Below are positions 1 through 5,637 of a stretch of DNA of 5,637 nt, piece by piece (the stretch's first letter is position 1; each line of letters starts with the position of its first letter). The notes under the pieces were generated by a model that saw only the letters and a list, made by a program, of their open reading frames with translations, was not told the DNA's origin and ran no database searches. The translations under genes were made by a program, and so were the position numbers. Origin of the DNA: Defluviicoccus sp. (GTDB lineage Bacteria > Pseudomonadota > Alphaproteobacteria > MPNO01); contig JAPPHW010000184.1 in assembly GCA_028820945.1 (NCBI GenBank), positions 1 to 5,637 of the forward strand, given 5' to 3'.

Positions 1-2
1 CG

Positions 3-2081
3 AATGTCCACGGCGGAATTCGCATCGGCGTGGACGTGGGCGGCACCTTCACCGACTTCTACGTCATGGACGGCGGCGGGTCCGACCGTATCCACAAGGT
101 CCTGTCGACGCCCGACGACCCGACCGATGCCGTCATGCGGGGCCTCGCCGAGGTCGCGGATCGCGAAGGGCTCGACATTTCGGCATTCCTCGCCGGCACG
201 GCGCGGATCGTCCACGGCACCACGGTGACGACCAATGCCGTCCTGACCGGCGGGATGGCGAAAACGGGACTGCTCGCCACGGCGGGGTTTCGCGACGCGC
301 TCGCCATGCGGCGGGGCATTCGCGAGAAGCTCTACGACAACAAGTACGCCGCGCCCACGCCCATCGTGCCGCGTCGTCTGCGCCTGCCGGTCCGCGAACG
401 GATCGACCGGGCCGGCACCGTGCGCCAGGCGATCGTCATCGAGGATGTCGACAGGGCCGCCGACATTTTCGCCCGCGAAGGCATCGAGGCCGTGGCGATA
501 TGCCTACTCCATGCCTACGCCAATGACGAACACGAGCGCAGCGCGGCGGATCGGATGCGCGAATGCCTACCCGATGTCTATGTCGCGGCATCGAACGACA
601 TTCTTCCCCAGATACGCTATTACGAGCGGACGTCGACCACCGTTCTCGCCGCCGCCGTCGGGCCGATTTTCGGCCGCTACGTCGCGCGGCTGAACGACCG
701 CCTGATCGAATCCGGGTTCTCGGGTCCTCTCCTGATCATGCAGTCGAACGGCGGCGTCGCGGCGCCGGAGACCGCCGCGGCCAATGCCGCGACCACGCTC
801 CTGTCGGGCCCCGCCGCGGCGCCGGCGGCGAGTCTCGCCGTCACGGCCCCGCATCGCGAGGACAGCTTCATCGTCATCGACATGGGCGGGACGAGCTTCG
901 AAGCGTCCCTCGTCCGCGACGAGAGACCGGCGATCGCCAACGGCAAGACCGTCGACCGGTTCGCGATGGCGCTGCCCGCGATGGACATCAAGACCATCGG
1001 CGCGGGCGGCGGATCGATCGGCTGGATCGACGGAGGCGGGCTGCTGCGCATGGGCCCCGACAGCGCGGGCGCCGCGCCCGGGCCCGCCTGCTACGGCCTG
1101 GGCGGAACCCGCCCGACCTGCAGCGATGCCAGTCTCGTGCTCGGCTACCTGTCCGCGACCGGTTTCGCCGGCGGACGCATGACCCTGGACGTCGGCGCCG
1201 CAAGGGACGCGATCGAACGGGACATCGCCCGACCCCTCGGCATCGGCACGGTCGCCGCCGCGGCCGGCATGTACCGCGTCATGACCGTCGGCATGGCTTC
1301 CGCCATCCGCGAGATCTCGATAGAGCGCGGCCTCGACCCCCGGGAATTCCCGCTGGTCTGCGCCGGCGGCGCGGGCGCGATTCATGCGGCCGCGATCGCG
1401 CACGAGCTCGGCATTACCCGGATCATGGTGCCGCGCGTCGCATCCGTCCTCTGCGCGGCGGGTATGCTGGCAACCGATCTGCGGCACGATTTCGTGCGGT
1501 CTTTGGCGACGCCGTTCGACACGGCGACCGCGGACGTTTGCCGCCTGGAGAGCCTGGCCGACGCGATGGCGGCGGAGGCGCGCGCCACGCTGGCGGCGGA
1601 GAACGTCCCGGAAGACCGGTACCGGCTCGACTTCGCCCTCGATCTTCGATATTCGGGCCAGTACCACGAGGTGGAGGTCCGCGCCCCCGACCGTTCCACG
1701 CTCACCGATATCGAGGCGATGACCGCGGCGTTCCATGCCGCCCATGACAGGCTTTACGGCTACGCGCTGCCCGACGGCGAAACGCCGGTCGAGCTGATCG
1801 GCGTCCGGCTCGCGGCATTCGGAACCACGGAAAAACCGGCCGCCAGACCGCTTTCCGGGCGTGGCGAACCGGTGTCGAAAGGCATGCGGAATGTCTATCT
1901 TCCGGACCGCGATGCGTTCGAGAATATCGAAACCCTGGATGGAGCGACGCTTCCCGCCGGGTTCCAGGGCAACGGGCCGGCGATCGTCGACACTCCGCTC
2001 ACCACGGCCTTCGTGCCCGCCGGGTTCGCCATCGCGGTCGACGATTTCGGAACCCTGATCCTTACGGATCGCGGCGCATGA
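3..2081 (+). CDS. hyuA: HyuA-type subunit, hydantoinase A/oxoprolinase family (5' end at window edge)
   Basis: This is the ATP-binding subunit of a two-subunit, ATP-dependent cytoplasmic enzyme. Relatives are 5-oxoprolinase, N-methylhydantoinase, caprolactamase and the acetone and acetophenone carboxylases. Numbering from the GTG at position 6, the visible motifs are: GVDVGGTFTD (8-17, phosphate-binding loop of the ASKHA fold); HGTTVTTN (70-77); LIMQSNGG (243-250); LLSGPA (265-270); IDMGGTS (291-297, second phosphate loop); TIGAGGGSI (330-338); GPACYG (359-364); the glycine-rich CAGGAGAIHA (452-461); and DLRYSGQ (546-552) in the C-terminal domain. The length of about 690 residues is normal for the family. 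A GTG at 30 would cut into the first strand (RIGVDVGG), so it is not a credible start. The frame is open to the window edge, and the true start is GTG 6 or a codon just upstream. There is no signal peptide or membrane segment. Unusual features are SGPAAAPAAS where the family usually has SGPAGG, and TSFE where TSFD or TSTD is common. The substrate cannot be assigned. The family call is firm. Confidence 0.95.
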   Translation, partial: NVHGGIRIGVDVGGTFTDFYVMDGGGSDRIHKVLSTPDDPTDAVMRGLAEVADREGLDISAFLAGTARIVHGTTVTTNAVLTGGMAKTGLLATAGFRDALAMRRGIREKLYDNKYAAPTPIVPRRLRLPVRERIDRAGTVRQAIVIEDVDRAADIFAREGIEAVAICLLHAYANDEHERSAADRMRECLPDVYVAASNDILPQIRYYERTSTTVLAAAVGPIFGRYVARLNDRLIESGFSGPLLIMQSNGGVAAPETAAANAATTLLSGPAAAPAASLAVTAPHREDSFIVIDMGGTSFEASLVRDERPAIANGKTVDRFAMALPAMDIKTIGAGGGSIGWIDGGGLLRMGPDSAGAAPGPACYGLGGTRPTCSDASLVLGYLSATGFAGGRMTLDVGAARDAIERDIARPLGIGTVAAAAGMYRVMTVGMASAIREISIERGLDPREFPLVCAGGAGAIHAAAIAHELGITRIMVPRVASVLCAAGMLATDLRHDFVRSLATPFDTATADVCRLESLADAMAAEARATLAAENVPEDRYRLDFALDLRYSGQYHEVEVRAPDRSTLTDIEAMTAAFHAAHDRLYGYALPDGETPVELIGVRLAAFGTTEKPAARPLSGRGEPVSKGMRNVYLPDRDAFENIETLDGATLPAGFQGNGPAIVDTPLTTAFVPAGFAIAVDDFGTLILTDRGA

Positions 2082-3817
2082 GCATCGAGATCGATCCCGT
2101 CCTCACTTCGGTGATCCAGCGCCGGCTCAAGTCGATCACCGAGGAGATGGGGCTCGCGCTTCTGCGGACGACGCGCTCGCCGATCCTCAACGAGGCGCGC
2201 GACTTCGTCACCGGGCTCTACGACGAGGCCGGCGACATGCTGGAGCAGACCGAGTACATCCCGGTCCTCGCTTTCGCCCTCCAGCCGGTGTGCAAGGAGA
2301 TTATCGCCTTCTTCGGCGACGACCTGCACCCGGGCGACGTGATCCTGCACAACGACGTGTTCTCGGGCGGCAACCAGAACAACGACGTGGCGGCGTTCCG
2401 GCCGATCTTCGTCGACGGCGAGCTGGTCGCCTGGGCCGCCTGCAAGGGCCACCAGGCCGATATCGGCGGCGCTGTCGCCGGCGGCTACAACCCGGACGCC
2501 CGCGAGGTCTGGCAGGAGGCGCTGCGCATCCCGCCGCTCAAGGTGATCGAGCGCGGCAAGCGGCGCGAGGACGTCTGGCGCATGGTGTTCGCCAACATCC
2601 GCTATTCCATCGTCGAGGAGGACATCAAGGCGCAGATCGGCGGCACCGCGGTGGGCGAACGCGGCATGCTCGAGCTGATCGGCCGCTACGGGCCGGAGGC
2701 GTTCCGCGCCCACAAGGAGGCGTTGTTCGCCGCCACCGAGCGCATGGTCGCGCGCGAGATCGAGGCCATCCCGGACGGCACCTATCGCGGCGAGAGCACG
2801 GTGTTCTATGACGGGGTGACCGACGGCACCGAGATGACGATCCGCCTCGCGGCCACCGTGGAGGGCGGGCGCATCGTGTTCGACTATTCCGGCTCCTCGC
2901 CGCAGACGCCGGGCTTCGTCAACGCGCCCTACGCCGCCACGGCGTCCGCGACCATGCTCACCTTCCTGATGCTGATCGACCCCGACATCCCGCACAACGC
3001 GGGTCTGCACCGCCCGATCTCGATCGTCAACCCGGAGGGCTCGTTCCTCAACGCGGCCTTCCCGGCGGCGACCACCTTCGGCAACTCGATCACCGGGCCG
3101 ACCTCGGATGCGATCATGCGCGCGCTGGCCCAAGCCCTTCCCCGCACGGTCACCGCCGGCTGGAACCGCTTCCTCGGCTTCGCGCTCACCGGCCACGACG
3201 CCGGGCGGGACCGGCGCTTCGTCGACATCCTGTTCCTCGCGCTCAAGGGCGGGTCGGGTGCGACCTGGGACGCGGACGGCTACGATCACATCGGGCTGAT
3301 CAACTGCGCCGGCGGCATCCTCGCCCAGGACTACGAGATGTTCGAAATCCAGAACCCGATTCTGCTCGAACGCCACGAGTACCTGACCGATTCGGCCGGG
3401 CCGGGGCGCTGGCGCGGCGGCCTGGGGGTAGAGACCGCGATGCGGATCGAGGGAGAGGACGTCACCGCGGTCGCCTTCGGGGACGGCATCGAGGAGCGCG
3501 CCCGCGCCTTCGGCCTGTTCGGCGGCGAGGCGGGCAGCGTCAACACCAGCTCGTTCCGCTTCCCCGACGGCAGCGAGAAGGTTGCCCGGTCGAAGGAGAT
3601 CGTCCGCGGCATTCCGCCCGGCACGGTGTTCCGTCAGCGCGCGGGCGGGGGCGGCGGCTACGGTTCGCCCCGGGAGCGCCCGGCCGAACTGGTGGCCGGG
3701 GAAGTGCGGGACGGCCTGATCTCGCCGGAAGCGGCGCGGGAGGTTTACCGCGTGGCCGTGGACCCCGACACCCTGGAAATCGACCGCGAAGCGACCGCGG
3801 CGTTGAGAAGACCATGA
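2078..3817 (+). CDS. hyuB: HyuB-type subunit, hydantoinase B/oxoprolinase family
   Basis: This is the partner subunit of the upstream HyuA-type protein. In this family it carries the substrate site, and in carboxylase relatives also the metal site. It is 579 residues, full length for the family. Visible blocks are: DPVLTSVIQRRL and the EMGLALLRTTRSP segment near the N-terminus; HNDVFSGGNQNNDV (91-104), matching the family's NDPY-GG-H--D block; KGHQADIGG (123-131); EVWQEALRIPP; GPGRWRGGLG (441-450); and the C-terminal GGGGGYGSP (523-531), which corresponds to the PGGGGYGDP block. H125 and D128 form the H-x-x-D pair that, from memory, corresponds to metal ligands in acetone carboxylase; this was not checked by alignment. 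The ATG overlaps the hyuA stop as ATGA and no strong Shine-Dalgarno sequence precedes it, so translation is probably coupled. The NQNND and GHQAD wording seems closer to carboxylase-like or uncharacterised branches than to classical 5-oxoprolinase, but this is an impression, not a classification. Confidence 0.95.
   Translation: MSIEIDPVLTSVIQRRLKSITEEMGLALLRTTRSPILNEARDFVTGLYDEAGDMLEQTEYIPVLAFALQPVCKEIIAFFGDDLHPGDVILHNDVFSGGNQNNDVAAFRPIFVDGELVAWAACKGHQADIGGAVAGGYNPDAREVWQEALRIPPLKVIERGKRREDVWRMVFANIRYSIVEEDIKAQIGGTAVGERGMLELIGRYGPEAFRAHKEALFAATERMVAREIEAIPDGTYRGESTVFYDGVTDGTEMTIRLAATVEGGRIVFDYSGSSPQTPGFVNAPYAATASATMLTFLMLIDPDIPHNAGLHRPISIVNPEGSFLNAAFPAATTFGNSITGPTSDAIMRALAQALPRTVTAGWNRFLGFALTGHDAGRDRRFVDILFLALKGGSGATWDADGYDHIGLINCAGGILAQDYEMFEIQNPILLERHEYLTDSAGPGRWRGGLGVETAMRIEGEDVTAVAFGDGIEERARAFGLFGGEAGSVNTSSFRFPDGSEKVARSKEIVRGIPPGTVFRQRAGGGGGYGSPRERPAELVAGEVRDGLISPEAAREVYRVAVDPDTLEIDREATAALRRP
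3805..3810 (+). promoter_or_regulatory. Ribosome binding site of the acyl-CoA dehydrogenase
   Basis: GAGAAG lies inside the last codons of hyuB, three bases before the ATG at 3814. It is a purine-rich Shine-Dalgarno variant that supports this start. Spacing is on the short side, and the ATGA overlap may let terminating ribosomes reinitiate, so the site may only assist. Confidence 0.5.
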
Positions 3818-5520
3818 CCTACCGCCCCCCGACAGACGACATCCTGTTCCTGCTGCGCGACGTCGTGGACACCGCTGCCATTCTCGCCCGTCCGGAATTC
3901 GGCCATGTCGATGCGGATACCCTCGAGGCCGCGGTTCTCCAGGCCGGCCGGATCGCATCCGGGATCGTCGCGCCGCTGAATGCGCCCGCCGACCGCATCG
4001 GCGCCAGGCTGGAGAACGGGGTCGTCCGCCTGCCGCCCGGTTTCGTCGACGCCTACAAGGCGTTTTGCGCGGGCGGTTGGCCGGGCCTCGCCCTGCCCGA
4101 GGAATATGGCGGCCAGGCGATGCCGGAAATCGCCCAGGCCGCGCTGTCCGAGATGTCGAACGGGGCGTCGCTTGCCTTCTCGATGCTGCCGGTGTGCGGA
4201 CGGGCGGCGGCGCGGGTGCTGCTCGCGCACGCCGGAGCCGATATTCAGACCCTCTGGGTGCCCAGGCTCGCGAGCGGCGAATGGTCGGGCACCATCGTCA
4301 TGACCGAGCCGCACGCGGGCTCCGATATCGGCCAGGCGCGGACGAAGGCGGTGCCGCGGGCAGACGGCAGCTACGCGCTCACCGGCACCAAGATCTTCAT
4401 CTCCTTCGGCGACCATGACGCCACGCCGCAGAACGCTCACATCGTGCTGGCCCGCATCGAGGGGGCGCCGCCGGGCGTGCGGGGGCTCAGCCTGTTCCTC
4501 GTCCCGCGCGTGACGATGGAGGCCGACGGAACGCTCGGCCCGCGCAACGCCATCGCCGCCACCCGCATCGAGGAAAAGATGGGCATTCACGGCTCGCCGA
4601 CCTGCGAGATGCGGCTCGACGGCGCGACCGGATACCTGCTCGGGGAACCGGAGCGCGGCATCCAGAACATGTTCACGATGATCAACACGATGCGGCTCGA
4701 AGTCGCGCTGGAGGGTGTGGGCATCGCCGGGGCCGCGCTCGACAAGGCCGCGCGCTACGCCTCGGAGCGCGTCCAGGGCGGCAGCGGCGGCGCGCCGGCC
4801 GCCATCGTCGAACATGCCGACATCCGGCGGACGCTGCTCAGGATGAAGGCGCTCACCGGCGGCATACGCGGACTGTGCTACGAGACCGCGGCTCTGCTCG
4901 ACCGCGGCCGGAACGACGAGGCCGGGTTCCTGCTGCCGATCTGCAAGGCGCTGGCGAGCGAAATCGCGGTCGAGGTCGCGAGCCTCGCGATCCAGGTTCA
5001 CGGCGGCCACGGCTACATTTCGGAGCACGGCGTGGAACAGCTGATGCGCGACGCCCGCATCACGCCGATCTACGAGGGAACCAACGGGATACAGGCGATC
5101 GACCTGCTGCTCCGCAAGATCGGCCGGGACGACGCGAAGGTGCTGAGCGCGCTGTTCGATCGTGTCGAGGGCGATCTGGAACGCGACGCCGGCACAGAGA
5201 TCGGGGAGACGGTCGCGGCGGGACTCGCCGAATGGCGGCGCGTTTCATCTTCGCTGCTGGACCGGCTGGAAGTCGACGTCGACGATGGGTTGTCCGGCGC
5301 CACGCCGTATCTGCGCCTCGTGGGCACGGTGCTGATGGGCTGGATGTGGCTGCGGATGGCGGCGGCGGCCCGGGACGGCCCGTACGGCGACGAGATCCGG
5401 ACGCTGGCGCGGTTCTACGCCGCCGACATCATGCCGGAGACCGACACGCTCGCCCGCCGGGCGTCGATGCCCGGGGAAATCCTCTACACGCTCGATTCGG
5501 AGCGCATCGTTCGGGTGTGA
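3814..5520 (+). CDS. Long-form acyl-CoA dehydrogenase (DmdC/FadE-like)
   Basis: This is an FAD-dependent cytoplasmic enzyme expected to introduce an alpha,beta double bond into an acyl-CoA and pass electrons to electron-transfer flavoprotein. Its 568 residues exceed the ~380 of short-chain types and suit the ~590-residue class that includes 3-methylmercaptopropionyl-CoA dehydrogenase. Domains in order: a short N-terminal extension (MTYRPPTDDILFLLRDVVD, as in AcylCoA_DH_N_2); an alpha-helical N domain with WPGLALPEEYGGQ; a beta middle domain with TEPHAGSD (164-171) and MGIHGSPT (256-263); a helical C domain with QVHGGHGY (394-401) and IYEGTNGIQ, where E421 is the expected catalytic base; and an extra C-terminal domain (ATPYLRLVG, then ARFYAADIMPE), like the DH_C extension. 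All key motifs are intact. The ATG overlaps the hyuB stop as ATGA. GAGAAG at 3805-3810 is a plausible ribosome binding site with 3-base spacing. The gene ends with TGA followed directly by in-frame TAG. DmdC-type proteins vary widely in substrate, so no specific acyl-CoA is claimed. Confidence 0.95.
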   Translation: MTYRPPTDDILFLLRDVVDTAAILARPEFGHVDADTLEAAVLQAGRIASGIVAPLNAPADRIGARLENGVVRLPPGFVDAYKAFCAGGWPGLALPEEYGGQAMPEIAQAALSEMSNGASLAFSMLPVCGRAAARVLLAHAGADIQTLWVPRLASGEWSGTIVMTEPHAGSDIGQARTKAVPRADGSYALTGTKIFISFGDHDATPQNAHIVLARIEGAPPGVRGLSLFLVPRVTMEADGTLGPRNAIAATRIEEKMGIHGSPTCEMRLDGATGYLLGEPERGIQNMFTMINTMRLEVALEGVGIAGAALDKAARYASERVQGGSGGAPAAIVEHADIRRTLLRMKALTGGIRGLCYETAALLDRGRNDEAGFLLPICKALASEIAVEVASLAIQVHGGHGYISEHGVEQLMRDARITPIYEGTNGIQAIDLLLRKIGRDDAKVLSALFDRVEGDLERDAGTEIGETVAAGLAEWRRVSSSLLDRLEVDVDDGLSGATPYLRLVGTVLMGWMWLRMAAAARDGPYGDEIRTLARFYAADIMPETDTLARRASMPGEILYTLDSERIVRV

Positions 5521-5530
5521 TAGCGGAAAG

Positions 5531-5565
5531 CCCCCACCCGACCTCCCCCGCAAGCGGGGGAGGGG
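5531..5565. repeat. C-rich/G-rich hairpin, probable dispersed intergenic repeat
   Basis: A perfect 9-bp inverted repeat has arms at 5542-5550 (CCTCCCCCG) and 5555-5563 (CGGGGGAGG) around a CAAG loop. It is preceded by CCCCCACCCGA and followed by GGAATTG. Read forward in frame, the element spells PHPTSPASGGG, a spurious peptide signature that I recall from dispersed intergenic repeats in many alphaproteobacterial genomes. It starts 11 bases after the acyl-CoA dehydrogenase stop. There is no T-run after the stem, so it is not a textbook intrinsic terminator, although such a stable stem could still slow polymerase or protect mRNA 3' ends. Repeat status rests on recall, because only one copy lies in this window. 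Confidence 0.65.
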
Positions 5566-5587
5566 AATTGCGGCCGGTTCCTTTACC

Positions 5588-5637
5588 CTAAATCCGGCGG
5601 TTGAAGGTGGTCTGGATTCGCAGCGGCCCTTGTAGAC
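5588..5637 (-). CDS. Possible 3' end of a convergent gene
   Basis: On the minus strand the frame ending at TAG (complement of 5588-5590) is open to the window edge. It reads LQGPLRIQTTFNRRI then stop, 15 codons, of which 11 end in G or C. Its position just beyond an intergenic hairpin fits a gene converging on the operon. The fragment is far too short to recognise a family, and another minus-strand frame is also open for 17 codons from the edge. This is a weak call made only from frame, codon composition and position. Confidence 0.25.
   Translation of the reverse strand, partial: LQGPLRIQTTFNRRI

Noticed and set aside
4..228. 74-codon plus-strand frame starting with ATG at 4
   Set aside because: It overlaps the HyuA N-terminus in another frame. 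The Ser/Thr/Arg-rich translation has no motif, whereas the overlapping frame encodes GVDVGGTFTD.
563..1747. 394-codon plus-strand frame and 392-codon minus-strand frame (567-1745) inside hyuA
   Set aside because: Both are Arg-rich shadow frames within a continuous, motif-bearing HyuA reading frame.
1895..3958. 687-codon minus-strand open frame across all of hyuB
   Set aside because: It lies opposite a clear HyuB protein. Its translation is low-complexity Arg/Gly/Ala/Asp/Val-rich text without family motifs, typical of antisense frames in high-GC genes with G/C third positions.
3745..5028. 427-codon minus-strand open frame opposite the acyl-CoA dehydrogenase
   Set aside because: Same artefact: it is antisense to a gene with all catalytic motifs intact, and has no recognisable domain of its own.
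5555..5570. Classical Rho-independent terminator
   Set aside because: The stem is strong but is followed by GGAATTG rather than a T-run, so it is described as a hairpin repeat instead.
4875..5591. 238-codon plus-strand frame running through the 3' end of the acyl-CoA dehydrogenase and the hairpin
   Set aside because: It is out of frame with the dehydrogenase and Arg/Gly-rich. Its C-terminal PHPTSPASGGG comes from the intergenic repeat, a common source of false gene ends.

Overview
The window is a high-GC, tightly packed stretch of bacterial chromosome. Most third codon positions are G or C, and long antisense shadow frames occur, as expected at this base composition. The gene content, ATGA gene overlaps, and a C-rich/G-rich hairpin repeat after the last gene fit an alphaproteobacterium (Rhodospirillales or Rhizobiales type). 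That placement is inferred from style, not from a marker gene.

Layout: three plus-strand genes fill nearly everything. Positions 3-2081 hold a HyuA-type subunit (hydantoinase A/oxoprolinase family, ASKHA ATP-binding fold) whose 5' end lies at or just beyond the window edge. Positions 2078-3817 hold the partner HyuB-type subunit. Positions 3814-5520 hold a long-form acyl-CoA dehydrogenase of the DmdC/FadE-like class, with its catalytic Glu in an IYEGTN motif. Both junctions are 4-base ATGA overlaps, so the three genes are almost certainly one translationally coupled operon. The operon ends in tandem stops (TGA TAG). A 9-bp GC hairpin without a T-tract follows, and then a short tail that may contain the last 15 codons of a converging minus-strand gene.

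How the genes may work together: HyuA/HyuB pairs form ATP-dependent enzymes that either open cyclic amides (5-oxoproline, N-methylhydantoin, caprolactam) or carboxylate ketones (acetone, acetophenone). A flavin acyl-CoA dehydrogenase locked into the same operon suggests a catabolic route. In it the HyuAB product, or a CoA ester derived from it, would be taken through alpha,beta-dehydrogenation. The substrate cannot be read from this sequence. No CoA ligase, regulator, transporter or promoter is visible, and these probably lie upstream of the window. I found no evidence of a mobile element, CRISPR array, RNA gene or clearly new class of system.
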